This document shows positions 25,791 to 34,166 of a DNA stretch of 64,000 nucleotides, piece after piece. The stretch's first letter is position 1; the number at the start of each line of letters is the position of its first letter. The translations under genes and the position numbers were made by a program. Source of the DNA: Kushneria konosiri (GTDB lineage Bacteria > Pseudomonadota > Gammaproteobacteria > Pseudomonadales > Halomonadaceae); contig NZ_CP021323.1 of assembly GCF_002155145.1 (NCBI RefSeq), positions 1,550,001 to 1,614,000 of the forward strand, given 5' to 3'. The notes below the pieces were generated by a model. That model ran no database searches. It had not been told where the DNA came from and saw only the letters and a list, made by a program, of their open reading frames with translations.

Positions 25791-27272
25791 ATGGAATTTA
25801 TCAGTACCATTGAAAACGGCATTCTTGCCATTACCGACCCCATCAGCAGCTTTATCTGGACCTATGTTCTGGTCTATCTGCTGTTGGGTGCCGGCGTGGC
25901 CTTTACGCTGCTGACGAAGTTCATGCAGTTTCGTCTGATGGGGCACATGGCGCGTGTGACCTTTGGTGGTCGCGGCTCGGGTGACGGCATCAGTGCCTTT
26001 CAGGCCTTTGCAACCTCGCTGGCCTCAAGGGTAGGGACCGGTAACCTCGCCGGTGTTGCCATCGCCCTCTGGGTGGGCGGCCCGGGCGCCATCTTCTGGA
26101 TGTGGATGACGGCTCTGGTCGGTCTGGCCACGGCCTTTATCGAGTCCACGCTGGCTCAGGTCTACAAGGTCAGGCATGAAGACGGTGTCTTTCGTGGCGG
26201 GCCGGCCTATTACATGGAGCGCGGCCTGGGGCAGCGCTGGATGGGCTGTCTGTTTGCGGTCTTTTTGATCATTGCCTTTGGTCTGGCCTTCAACGGTGCC
26301 CAGTCCAACACCATCGCCCGTGCGATCGATAGTGCCTTTGCCGTACCGACCTGGATTACCGGGATCGTACTGGTAGCCGTGACGGCGCTGATCATTTATG
26401 GCGGTATCAGGTCGGTGGCTCGCACCGCTGAAAAGATTGTACCGGTCATGGCCGTGGCCTATCTGCTGGTCGCGCTCTACATCCTGATCGTCAACATCGG
26501 GGAAGTGCCGGCAATGCTGGCGCTGATCGTCAAGAGTGCCTTTGGTTTCGGGCCGGCCGTCGGTGGTGCTGCAGGTTATGCCATCAAGACCGCCATGGAA
26601 AATGGCATCAAGCGCGGGCTTTTCTCCAACGAGGCCGGCATGGGCTCGGCGCCCAACGCTGCCGCCACGGCAACGGTCAAGCATCCGGCCGCTCAGGGGC
26701 TGGTTCAGTCCTTTGGCGTGGTTTGCGATACCCTGATCATCTGCACCTGTACGGCCGTTGTGATTCTGCTTTCCGGGGTCTATGACACCCTGCTTGCCAG
26801 CTCGCCGGGCGTCGATATCCAGGGCATTCAGCTCACTCAGGACGCCATGTACGACCATCTGGGCACTTTCGGTACCTGGTTCATTGCGCTGGCCATTTTG
26901 CTGTTCGCCTTCACCTCGATCATCGGCAACTACGCCTATGGCGAGATCAACATGGGATATCTGTTCGGTCGTCGCAGCAAGGGGGCCATTCAGGTCCTGC
27001 GTCTGGCCGTGCTGGCCATGGTCATGCTGGGTGCCGTTGCCGAGCTTGATTTCGTCTGGGCCTTTGCCGATTTTGCGATGGGCCTGATGGCGACCACCAA
27101 CCTGATCGCCATTTTGCTGCTGGCCCCTGTGGCCCTGCGGGTGTTGAAAGACTATGAGCGCCAGCGTCGTGACGGTGTGCGAGAGCCGGTCTTTGATCCG
27201 TCCGTGCTCAAAAAACCCGAGCAGCTCGCAAGCGGTGTATGGACGTCTTCCGGCGAGGCCGGAACGCGGTAG
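25791..27272 (+). CDS. Sodium:alanine (or glycine) symporter, AGCS family
   Basis: The 493 residues have about eleven membrane segments. Family stretches are GDGISAFQAFATSLASRVGT (near 63), GTGNLAGVAIALWVGGPGAIFWMW overlapping it, and GLFSNEAGMGSAPNAAATA (near 277). These are the AlsT/DagA-type Na+-coupled carriers for alanine or glycine. Sodium coupling suits a halophile. ATG 25791 follows GGGGGATAA. No glycine riboswitch is evident in the short upstream gap. The thiS gene follows 57 bases later with no terminator, so read-through is possible. Confidence 0.92.
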   Translation: MEFISTIENGILAITDPISSFIWTYVLVYLLLGAGVAFTLLTKFMQFRLMGHMARVTFGGRGSGDGISAFQAFATSLASRVGTGNLAGVAIALWVGGPGAIFWMWMTALVGLATAFIESTLAQVYKVRHEDGVFRGGPAYYMERGLGQRWMGCLFAVFLIIAFGLAFNGAQSNTIARAIDSAFAVPTWITGIVLVAVTALIIYGGIRSVARTAEKIVPVMAVAYLLVALYILIVNIGEVPAMLALIVKSAFGFGPAVGGAAGYAIKTAMENGIKRGLFSNEAGMGSAPNAAATATVKHPAAQGLVQSFGVVCDTLIICTCTAVVILLSGVYDTLLASSPGVDIQGIQLTQDAMYDHLGTFGTWFIALAILLFAFTSIIGNYAYGEINMGYLFGRRSKGAIQVLRLAVLAMVMLGAVAELDFVWAFADFAMGLMATTNLIAILLLAPVALRVLKDYERQRRDGVREPVFDPSVLKKPEQLASGVWTSSGEAGTR

Positions 27273-27329
27273 GAGCCCTTTGGATTCCAGCGTTATAATG
27301 CACATCCCGAGAACAGCGCAGGATGTGAC

Positions 27330-27530
27330 ATGCAGCTATACATCAACGGAGAAACGCGTCGGGTCGATCAGGTCAGCAGTGTGGCTGACCTGATCGCCAC
27401 GCTTTCGCTGACCGGTCGGCGTATCGCCGTGGAGGTCAACGAATCCATTGTGCCGCGCACCCGCCATGCGACGACGACGCTCAATGAGGGCGATCGCGTC
27501 GAGATTGTTCATGCCATTGGCGGTGGCTGA
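27330..27530 (+). CDS. thiS: Thiamine biosynthesis sulfur carrier ThiS
   Basis: A 66-residue ubiquitin-like carrier ending in the required Gly-Gly (AIGGG). ThiF-type adenylation and thiocarboxylation at this end make it the sulfur donor to ThiG for the thiazole ring. Other family features are LSLTGRRIAVEVNESIVPR and LNEGDRVEIVHAIGG. thiG starts 60 bases downstream, consistent with an operon. No TPP riboswitch fits in the short upstream gap. Confidence 0.94.
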   Translation: MQLYINGETRRVDQVSSVADLIATLSLTGRRIAVEVNESIVPRTRHATTTLNEGDRVEIVHAIGGG

Positions 27531-27590
27531 TATCCCGGCAGCCAATGGCGATCGCATCAGAACCCGCCAGACGGGTCCGAGGAGAACATC

Positions 27591-28394
27591 ATGAGCATTG
27601 ATTCCCGGTGGGATACCCCCCTGTACATTGCCGGGCGAACCTTTACCTCGCGCTTGCTGGTCGGTACCGGCAAATATCGCGATCTTGCAGAAACGGGCGA
27701 GGCCGTCGAGGCCAGCGGGGCCGAGATCGTGACGGTCGCCGTGCGCCGTTCCAACATCGGGCAGAATCCGGATGAGCCCAATCTGCTCGATGTCATCTCT
27801 CCCGAGCGCTATACCATCCTGCCCAATACGGCCGGCTGCTATAACGCACGTGACGCCATACGTACCTGCCAGCTCGCCCGTGAATTGCTTGACGGTCACA
27901 ATCTCGTCAAGCTGGAAGTGCTGGGCAACGATCACACGCTTTATCCGAACGTGATCGAGACGCTGAGCGCGGCGCGCACCCTGGTCGAGGACGGCTTTGA
28001 TGTCATGGTGTATACCAGTGACGATCCGATCGTGGCCGCCGAGCTTGAATCGATCGGCTGCTGCGCGGTGATGCCGCTCGGGTCATTGATCGGCTCCGGT
28101 CATGGCCTGCTCAATCCGCACGCCCTGTCATTGATCATCGATAACGCCCGCGTCCCGGTGCTGGTCGATGCCGGTATCGGTACACCTTCGGATGCGGCCA
28201 TGGCGATGGAGCTTGGCTGTGACGGGGTACTGGTCAACTCGGCCATCGCCCACGCCCGTCAACCGATCTTGATGGCCAGCGCCATGAAAAAGGCCGTTGA
28301 AGCCGGGCGCGAAGCCCGACTGGCCGAACGCATGGGAAGAAAGACCTATGCCGCCAGCCCCTCATCGCCCACGGAAGGCCTGATCACCGGCTGA
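27591..28394 (+). CDS. thiG: Thiazole synthase
   Basis: TIM-barrel enzyme that joins deoxyxylulose phosphate, dehydroglycine and ThiS-thiocarboxylate to form thiazole phosphate. The 267 residues show LLVGTGKY near 23, AVRRSN near 49, the Schiff-base lysine in [10 protein letters not shown] near 104, [10 protein letters not shown] near 164 and phosphate-binding [12 protein letters not shown] near 213. ATG 27591 has GAGGAG 7 bases upstream. The C-terminus extends slightly past the usual end ([13 protein letters not shown]). thiE, thiF and thiO are not in the window; thiD is at 36427-37227. Confidence 0.95.
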   Translation: MSIDSRWDTPLYIAGRTFTSRLLVGTGKYRDLAETGEAVEASGAEIVTVAVRRSNIGQNPDEPNLLDVISPERYTILPNTAGCYNARDAIRTCQLARELLDGHNLVKLEVLGNDHTLYPNVIETLSAARTLVEDGFDVMVYTSDDPIVAAELESIGCCAVMPLGSLIGSGHGLLNPHALSLIIDNARVPVLVDAGIGTPSDAAMAMELGCDGVLVNSAIAHARQPILMASAMKKAVEAGREARLAERMGRKTYAASPSSPTEGLITG

Positions 28395-28437
28395 TACCGG
28401 GCCATGATTCGTTCCACTGTTTTTGACGATATTTTTG

Positions 28438-29166
28438 ATGACAGAAGATACCGCGCCGGGCGCTGAACCCGGTGAAGACACGCCGCATCGCGGCATCAAG
28501 AGTTATGTGGTCCGCAGTGGTCGCATGACCCTGGCCCAGCGGCGCGGTCTGGAAGAGGTCTTTCCGCGCCTGGGGCTGACACTGGCTCAGGGTCGGCTGG
28601 ATCTGGAAGCCCTGTTTGGTCGTCGGGCACCCTGTGTGGTCGAGATCGGCTTTGGCATGGGGGGCTCGTTGCTTGAGCAGGCCATGGCCAACCCGGAGAC
28701 TGACTTTATCGGCATCGAGGTGCATCCGCCAGGCGTGGGCAAGCTGCTTGATGATGTCGACAAGGCGGGTCTGACCAATGTTCGCGTCTATCGTGAGGAT
28801 GCGCTCAAGGTGCTTGATGACTGCCTGCCGGCCGAATCGGTGAATACGCTGCAGCTTTTCTTCCCCGACCCCTGGCCTAAAAAGCGTCATCACAAGCGCC
28901 GGATCGTGCAGCCGGCCTTTATCGAGCGTGTGCGTCGCGTACTCGAGCCGAAGGGGCGCTTTCACATGGCCACTGACTGGCAGCCCTACGCCGAATACAT
29001 GGTCGAGACCATGAATGAGGCGCCCGGGTTCGTAACGCTGGCACGCGACGGCGATTATGTTCCGCGTCCGGACTTTCGCCCGCTGACCAAGTTTGAAACC
29101 CGTGGCGAGCGCCTGGGTCATGGCGTCTGGGATCTGATCTATCAGCGTGCCGACCGAGTCGATTGA
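28438..29166 (+). CDS. trmB: tRNA (guanine-N7-)-methyltransferase
   Basis: SAM-dependent enzyme making m7G46 in tRNA. The 242 residues show the family series RSFVxRxGR-like [14 protein letters not shown] near 22, [15 protein letters not shown] (SAM site, near 68), [17 protein letters not shown] (near 141) and the C-terminal [20 protein letters not shown] 28438 is used; a TTG five codons earlier is possible and no clear ribosome binding site marks either. It follows thiG by 43 bases, a common thiG-trmB neighbourhood. A hairpin follows at 29207-29229. Confidence 0.93.
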   Translation: MTEDTAPGAEPGEDTPHRGIKSYVVRSGRMTLAQRRGLEEVFPRLGLTLAQGRLDLEALFGRRAPCVVEIGFGMGGSLLEQAMANPETDFIGIEVHPPGVGKLLDDVDKAGLTNVRVYREDALKVLDDCLPAESVNTLQLFFPDPWPKKRHHKRRIVQPAFIERVRRVLEPKGRFHMATDWQPYAEYMVETMNEAPGFVTLARDGDYVPRPDFRPLTKFETRGERLGHGVWDLIYQRADRVD

Positions 29167-29201
29167 CGCCACACAAGGCCAGAGGCACCGATTGACCGAT
29201 A

Positions 29202-29229
29202 TAAAAAAGCCGCCCCGGTGGGGCGGCTT
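29202..29229. terminator. Hairpin terminator after trmB
   Basis: Perfect 10-bp stem aagccgcccc / ggggcggctt with loop ggt. On the minus strand it is followed by a run of T; on the plus strand the T tract is only two bases, so it is strongest for leftward transcription. Confidence 0.65.
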
Positions 29230-29324
29230 AAAGGACCGTGACTAGCTTGATGAGGAGATGAACCACTCGATACCCTGACATATCGGGTTGTTCATATGGT
29301 GACTGGCGATCACCACATCTCAAA

Positions 29325-29372
29325 GATAACCATTCTCATTTGGCTGGTCAAGCCAAATGAGAATATTTTTTA
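29325..29372. promoter_or_regulatory. 14-bp inverted repeat with Fur-box-like sequence
   Basis: Arms attctcatttggct and agccaaatgagaat enclose ggtca and are followed by attttttaaa. On the plus strand it could be a second terminator for the thi-trmB unit. The left arm with its flank, GATAACCATTCTCATT, also resembles a Fur box, and the right arm repeats the AATGAGAAT motif. Both readings are possible; it lies about 70 bases before the gene at 29442. Confidence 0.45.
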
Positions 29373-29441
29373 AATGAAGATCTGCTGTTATTTTCAGTCG
29401 GCTTCATGTCTGCTTGATACATCCTCCACCACCGACACTCC

Positions 29442-29942
29442 ATGCCCATGCCGATCCCTCATTCATCGTCACAGCACGCCTCGCTTCGCTGGCTCAATAC
29501 GCTGGTGGTGGTCACGCTGATTACGGTGACTGTTGCCATTGCCTATCTGGGCTATTACTACGTTGGGGCCGGCAATCGGTCGCAGGTGACCTGGTTTGCT
29601 CCTGAACTCGGTTGTCGACCGCTGGAGGAGCGCTGCTTTACCGCACTGGGTCGCTTTGGTGAGATGCAAACCCAGTGGCACTATCAAACGGGGCAGTTGA
29701 GTGTGGAGATGCGGCTCAGCGGTCTGGCGGCGGAGCAGGTGAGCATGCAGATTGAAGAAACCGGCAGCCGCTGGCGTCAGGCAGCCATGAAGCTTGAAGC
29801 CGTCTCGCCCGGTCGCTACCAGGGCACGTTTGAGATGCCTTTATGCCAGAGCGACACCCATCTGGCGCGAGGGAGTCTTGTGGTCACCACTGCCCGCGGA
29901 CTGCTGGGCAGCTGGTACGATCTGTCGTTGCCGTGTCGGTGA
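29442..29942 (+). CDS. Unknown protein with one membrane anchor
   Basis: The 166 residues start with a polar segment (1-15) and one hydrophobic helix, LNTLVVVTLITVTVAIAYLG (19-38). A periplasmic domain of about 125 residues follows. It has four cysteines (GCRPLEERC, PLCQSD, and LPCR at the end) that could form disulfides. The domain is probably beta-rich (SVEMRLSGL, GRYQGTFEMPL, GSLVVTTARG), with a loose likeness to FixH/YtkA-like domains that I cannot confirm. No ribosome binding site is visible. A Fur-like inverted repeat lies upstream. Function unknown. Confidence 0.7.
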   Translation: MPMPIPHSSSQHASLRWLNTLVVVTLITVTVAIAYLGYYYVGAGNRSQVTWFAPELGCRPLEERCFTALGRFGEMQTQWHYQTGQLSVEMRLSGLAAEQVSMQIEETGSRWRQAAMKLEAVSPGRYQGTFEMPLCQSDTHLARGSLVVTTARGLLGSWYDLSLPCR

Positions 29943-30318
29943 TGCACAATGTCATGGCATCTAAAACATGAATTTTCCTATTAATTATCCACACTGCGTT
30001 GGGAATTTTTGCTTGACAGAAAGCAAAGCATATCGAAGTGGAAAATTTCCCCTGGTTGCGTCATATGTTTTTAAATCGTCTTTTTAAACAAGACGTTATG
30101 TTCTTTGCGATATTTTTCTTTGCAGAAAGTGCCATGAGCGCCATGGTGACATGCGACATTTATGCACAGGCGCTGAAGCGCCCGCCAAACACTACCTCAC
30201 AGCCTTATCCACAAGGTGTGCCGGCGGTTTTTATTCACACCGTCTGACACGCTTTGATCCCGAAAAAAACACCGGATCGCAGGACCCGGTGGTTGAGAAC
30301 GTCTGACGTGCTGTTGGC
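29943..30318. other. AT-rich intergenic region with four DnaA boxes
   Basis: Four exact matches to the DnaA box TTATNCACA, all in plus orientation, lie at 29985-29993 (TTATCCACA), 30160-30168 (TTATGCACA), 30205-30213 (TTATCCACA) and 30231-30239 (TTATTCACA). Between the first and second is an AT-rich stretch (30061-30121). It ends in gatatttttcttt, close to the E. coli origin 13-mer pattern. No dnaA, gidA/mnmG or rpmH gene is near. It may be a replication origin or a DnaA-binding control locus; a 69-codon frame across it (30038-30247) does not look like a gene. Confidence 0.6.
30263..30291 (-). terminator. Terminator after the FKBP gene
   Basis: Stem caccgg / ccggtg with a 10-base loop and seven T residues on the minus strand, 28 bases after the stop codon. 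Confidence 0.75.
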
Positions 30319-31182
30319 CTAGTTGGCCTGCTGAGCGTCGGCTTTATCTTCCTGACTGGCGCTGTTATCGGCACCGGTGTCTTCGCTGTCGGCGCTGGTG
30401 GCATCATCACCCATGCCCAGCAGTTCTACCGTGAAGATCAGGGTCTGGTTCGGTTCGATCGGGCCGGTGCCGGCTTCGCCATAGGCCAGATCGGAAGGCA
30501 CGTAGATTTCCCACTTGTCGCCCGGGTGCATCATCTTCAGTGCTTCCTGCCAGCCGGGAATGACCTGGTTGACCTGGAAGGTTACCGGCTCGCCACGCTC
30601 ATAGGAGCTGTCAAAGACGTTGCCATCGATGGTGCGGCCTTCATAGTTGACGCGAACCTGGTCTTCGTCGCCGGGCTGGGCGGCGCTGTCGTCACCCTTT
30701 TCCATGACGCGATACTGCAGGCCGGAGTCGGTGGTCTGGACCCCATCCTTGCTGGCGTTCTCTTCCAGGAATTTTTTACCGGCCTGGGCGTTCTGCTCGG
30801 CTTCCTGCTGCATCTGCTGTTGCTGTTCGGCCACCATCTTCTGCTGATACTGCTGCAGGGCATCACCGATCTGCTGATCGCTCAGGCGGATATCGTTGCC
30901 GCCGTAGACGTCCTTGATGCCATTGGTGAAGTTATCAACATCCAGATCCTTCATGTCTTCATGAAGGTTGCGGGCCAGGGTCACACCCACGGCATAGGCC
31001 AGACGCGCCTCGTCGGACTTGAAATCATCCTTTTGCTGGCTGCTGTCATCGCTGCCGTTTTGCTGGGCCTGCTCCTGCGTGGCCTGAGCGTCAGCGTTTT
31101 TATCCTTGCCGTCGTCAGCATCGGAACAGCCTGTCAGTACGATCAGCGTGCTCAGAGTGACCGCGCTCAACAGTTTATTCAT
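30319..31182 (-). CDS. FKBP-type peptidyl-prolyl isomerase, lipoprotein (FkpA/Mip-like)
   Basis: Periplasmic-side folding helper. The 287 residues begin with a lipoprotein signal (lipobox LTGC, Cys19). An acidic, Gln/Asp-rich linker and a helical dimerisation region (about 55-140, with KMVAEQQQQMQQEAEQ) come next. The FKBP domain (about 150-260) has VRVNYEGRTIDGNVFDSSY, VIPGWQEALKMMHPGDKWE and IYVPSDLAYGEAGTGPI. It ends in a 30-residue acidic tail. ATG 31182 has AAGGAG 6 bases upstream. Compared with E. coli FkpA it has the lipid anchor and acidic tails. Confidence 0.92.
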   Translation of the reverse strand: MNKLLSAVTLSTLIVLTGCSDADDGKDKNADAQATQEQAQQNGSDDSSQQKDDFKSDEARLAYAVGVTLARNLHEDMKDLDVDNFTNGIKDVYGGNDIRLSDQQIGDALQQYQQKMVAEQQQQMQQEAEQNAQAGKKFLEENASKDGVQTTDSGLQYRVMEKGDDSAAQPGDEDQVRVNYEGRTIDGNVFDSSYERGEPVTFQVNQVIPGWQEALKMMHPGDKWEIYVPSDLAYGEAGTGPIEPNQTLIFTVELLGMGDDATSADSEDTGADNSASQEDKADAQQAN

Positions 31183-31285
31183 GAAATCTCCTTGTACACA
31201 TGGTCATCAAGGGATGTTGGACAACACCCGATAAAAAAAATCACGCCAATTCCTGAAAGAATGTCGGCTGTCTTTTGACAGACTA

Positions 31286-31804
31286 TCAGCACGATGGGGG
31301 CGCCATATTCTCACTTTCAAGGCGCAGTTGGGAAATCAGCGTCTGGTGGCGGGTATCGAGCTCACCGATCAGGTGCCTTGAAAGCGTTTCAAAGGCCTTA
31401 TCCGGCAGGCATGGCGTCGAAGCCGAAAGCGCCAGCGCTTCGAGCCGGTTGAGTGTCTCGCGCTCGCTCTGAAGTTCGGCCTTTTTGATGTGGGTGCGCA
31501 TCTGTTCGAGTTCGGGGCGGTCTGCAGCCTGTGCCTTGAGGTCGCGTCTTAGCTGGCGCAGTGGCTGTGTATAGTGCTGCTGCCACTGACGTACCGGCGC
31601 AAGTCTTGAGGCAAGGTCTGTCTTCGGCGCCCGGTCGTGTGACAAAAGCCATAGCCCCCAGAGCAGCTCGCAGACGTCAAGGCCTGCTTCATCCTGCAGG
31701 ATGAGCAGGGCCTCGCTCACGCCGGGACGTGCATAAAGCGTCAGTGCCCAGGGCCAAAGCGGGGAAGGATTTCGGTTAGAATGGAGATCCATTGACTTGT
31801 TCAT
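31286..31804 (-). CDS. TIGR02444 family protein
   Basis: About 172 residues. The N-terminal half matches the uncharacterised TIGR02444/DUF2390 family: LWPWALTLYARPGVSEALLILQDEAGLDVCELLWGLWL, read here in pieces near residues 15-55. The C-terminal half is helical and charged (KKAELQSERETLNRLEAL). A second ATG four codons later (31792) is equally possible, and no ribosome binding site decides. It is divergent from yheS with about 40 bases between starts, so the promoters overlap. Function unknown. Confidence 0.8.
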   Translation of the reverse strand: MNKSMDLHSNRNPSPLWPWALTLYARPGVSEALLILQDEAGLDVCELLWGLWLLSHDRAPKTDLASRLAPVRQWQQHYTQPLRQLRRDLKAQAADRPELEQMRTHIKKAELQSERETLNRLEALALSASTPCLPDKAFETLSRHLIGELDTRHQTLISQLRLESENMAPPSC

Positions 31805-31842
31805 TCGACCACTTATCGGCAACCGGCCGGACAGGATACTGC

Positions 31843-33759
31843 ATGATCGCATTTCGCCAGCTCGAGCTCCAACGGGGCGGAGTACCGCTGATCGAGTCCG
31901 CAGACTTCATGCTCTCGATGGGCCATCACGCCGGCATTGTGGGTGCCAACGGCACCGGGAAGTCGAGCCTTTTCCAGCTGATTCTGGGCCAGCTTGCGCC
32001 CGAGCGGGGCGAGGTGGCGCTCAACGGCGGAGTGCGTATTGCCCACATGAGTCAGGAAATCGTGACGCTGTCGCGCAGTCTGACCGACTTCGTGCTTGAT
32101 GGCGATCACGCCCTGCGTGACACGCAGGCCGCACTGGAGGCGGCCCGCGAGGCCGGCGAGCACCACCGCGAGGCCGAACTGCACGGTGCGATCGAGTCGC
32201 TTGATGGCTACACAGCAAAGGCCAGAGCCGAGCAGCTGCTGGTCGGTCTCGGCTTTGCACAGCGCGATCTTGAGCGTCCGCTGTCGGATTTCTCGGGCGG
32301 CTGGCGCATGCGCGCCAATCTGGCCCAGACGCTGTTCAAGCCCTCTGACCTGATGCTGCTCGATGAGCCGACCAACCACCTGGATCTCGATGCGCTTTTG
32401 TGGCTCGAGCAGTGGCTGGTGCGCTATCCCGGCACGCTGCTGTTGATTTCGCACGATCGCGACTTTCTCGATGCGGTGTGCGATCACATCGTGCACTTTG
32501 ACCAGCGCCACGTGCAGCTCTATCGCGGCAACTTCACGACCTTTGAGCGTACCCGCGCCGAGCGATTGGCTCAGCGTGAGGCCGAGCGCGAGAAGCAGCA
32601 GGCCCGCCGCGCCGAGATCGAGGATTTCGTGCGCCGCTTTCGTGCCAAGGCGACCAAGGCCAAGCAGGCCCAGAGCCGGCTCAAGATGCTCGAGCGCATG
32701 GAGGATATCGCGCCCTTGCGCGCCGAATCGCCGTTTCGTTTTCGTCTGCCCTGTTCCGACAAGGTTTCCCACCCACTTTTGTCGATTGATCATGCCGCCA
32801 TCGGCTATGGCGAGGCGCCGATCGTGGATAACGTGCGCCTGTCGCTGGCACCGGGTAGCCGAATCGGTCTTCTGGGGCCCAATGGCGCGGGCAAGTCAAC
32901 GCTGATCAAGGCACTGACCGGGGAGCTGGCACTGATCAGGGGTGAGCGCACCGAGGGTGAGCACCTCGCGGTCGGCTATTTCGCCCAGCACCAGCTTGAC
33001 GCGCTGGATCTGAACGCCAGCGCCTTCACGCACGTTCAACGGCTGTCACCGCAGGCCTCCGAGCAGGTCATTCGTGATTTTCTGGGCGGCTTCGGTTTTC
33101 GCGGTGATGACGCCTTCGAAGTCATCACGCGCTTCTCGGGCGGGGAAAAGGCCCGTCTGGCGCTGGCACTGATTGCCTGGCAAAAGCCCAACCTGTTGCT
33201 GCTCGATGAGCCGACCAACCACCTGGATCTGGACATGCGCGATGCACTGACGGAGGCGCTGGCCGCCTTTGATGGTGCGGTGCTGATCGTGTCGCACGAT
33301 CGCCACCTGCTGCGCGCCAGTGTCGATGAGTTCTGGTGCGTGGCCGACGGTCGGGTCGCCGCCTTTGACGGCACCCTGGAAGATTATCGACTGTGGCTGA
33401 AAAACCGGCTGGTCGAGACCGCCCGGACGCCTTCAGAAGAGGCTCGTGAGGGGGGAGCACCGAAGGAGGATCGAAAGGCCACGCGCCGTGCGGCAGCCGA
33501 GCTTCGTGAGCAGTTAAAGCCTCTGAAGAAAAAGCGCGACGCTGCGGAAAAATCGATGGAGAAGGCTCAGAAGGCGCTTGAAGAAATCGAGACGCAGCTT
33601 TCAGATCCTGAGATCTACGAGGCCGATCAGAAGGCGAAGCTCACCGAGCTTTTGCGCGAACAGGGTGAATGGAAGGCCCGTCTTGAAAGCGATGAGCAGG
33701 CCTGGATGGAGGCCGAAGAGGCGCTCGAGGAGATGCAGGTGCAGCTTGCGGCCTCCTGA
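31843..33759 (+). CDS. yheS: ABC-F family ATPase YheS
   Basis: The 638 residues hold two ABC ATPase domains in one chain with no membrane segments. Walker A sequences are GANGTGKSS (34-42) and GPNGAGKST (near 347). Signature motifs are FSGGWRMR and FSGGEKAR, and both domains have LLDEPTNHLDLD. The inter-domain linker (about 235-300) is highly charged, and a coiled coil (near 545-638) closes the protein. ABC-F proteins bind the ribosome and modulate translation. Length is close to E. coli YheS (637). ATG 31843 begins at the family start; AGGA lies upstream. A more distant start at 31792 is not supported. Confidence 0.93.
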   Translation: MIAFRQLELQRGGVPLIESADFMLSMGHHAGIVGANGTGKSSLFQLILGQLAPERGEVALNGGVRIAHMSQEIVTLSRSLTDFVLDGDHALRDTQAALEAAREAGEHHREAELHGAIESLDGYTAKARAEQLLVGLGFAQRDLERPLSDFSGGWRMRANLAQTLFKPSDLMLLDEPTNHLDLDALLWLEQWLVRYPGTLLLISHDRDFLDAVCDHIVHFDQRHVQLYRGNFTTFERTRAERLAQREAEREKQQARRAEIEDFVRRFRAKATKAKQAQSRLKMLERMEDIAPLRAESPFRFRLPCSDKVSHPLLSIDHAAIGYGEAPIVDNVRLSLAPGSRIGLLGPNGAGKSTLIKALTGELALIRGERTEGEHLAVGYFAQHQLDALDLNASAFTHVQRLSPQASEQVIRDFLGGFGFRGDDAFEVITRFSGGEKARLALALIAWQKPNLLLLDEPTNHLDLDMRDALTEALAAFDGAVLIVSHDRHLLRASVDEFWCVADGRVAAFDGTLEDYRLWLKNRLVETARTPSEEAREGGAPKEDRKATRRAAAELREQLKPLKKKRDAAEKSMEKAQKALEEIETQLSDPEIYEADQKAKLTELLREQGEWKARLESDEQAWMEAEEALEEMQVQLAAS

Positions 33760-33838
33760 GACCATCATTGGCAGCGGCGGTCACCGTTCTACACTGGATA
33801 GGGTGTTTATCGTTATCGGCTGACCTCAGGGAGGAGAA

Positions 33839-34069
33839 ATGCCCTACGAACATCGTGATGACATTCCGGACAGTGCGCGCAAGGTACTGCCGCCACATGC
33901 CCGTACCATCTACAAGGAAGCCTTCAACAGCGCCTGGGATGAATATGCCAGCCCGTCTGATCGACGTGGTGATTCATCCCGCGAGGAAACGGCCCACGCC
34001 GTGGCCTGGAAGGCGGTCGAGTCGAAATACAAAAAGGGCGATGACGGCAAGTGGCATCCCAGGCATTGA
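33839..34069 (+). CDS. chaB: ChaB family protein
   Basis: The 76 residues match ChaB end to end: MPYEHRDDIPDSARKVLPPH, IYKEAFNSAWDEY, REETAHAVAWKAVESKYKKG and a short basic end DDGKWHPRH. ChaB was named as a putative regulator of the ChaA cation transporter, but its molecular role is not settled and no chaA lies in the window. ATG 33839 has GGGAGGAG 4 bases upstream. Confidence 0.92.
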   Translation: MPYEHRDDIPDSARKVLPPHARTIYKEAFNSAWDEYASPSDRRGDSSREETAHAVAWKAVESKYKKGDDGKWHPRH

Positions 34070-34110
34070 GCCCGGGCGTTATGAAAGATGACGCTCTGTC
34101 GGTTCCAGAA

Positions 34111-34139
34111 AAGGGCCGCCACACTATGTGGCGGCCCTT
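34111..34139. terminator. Bidirectional terminator between chaB and the SDR gene
   Basis: Perfect 13-bp stem aagggccgccaca / tgtggcggccctt with loop cta, and T-rich flanks on each strand. It separates convergent genes. Confidence 0.8.
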
Positions 34140-34166
34140 CTCGTATTCGGTGACCGGGGGGAGCGC

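Noticed and set aside
27273..27329. A TPP riboswitch before thiS
   Set aside because: The gap is only 57 bases and has no TPP-element conserved sequence.
30038..30247. A 69-codon frame starting at GTG across the AT-rich gap
   Set aside because: The composition is unlike neighbouring genes, there is no ribosome binding site, and it covers three of the four DnaA boxes.
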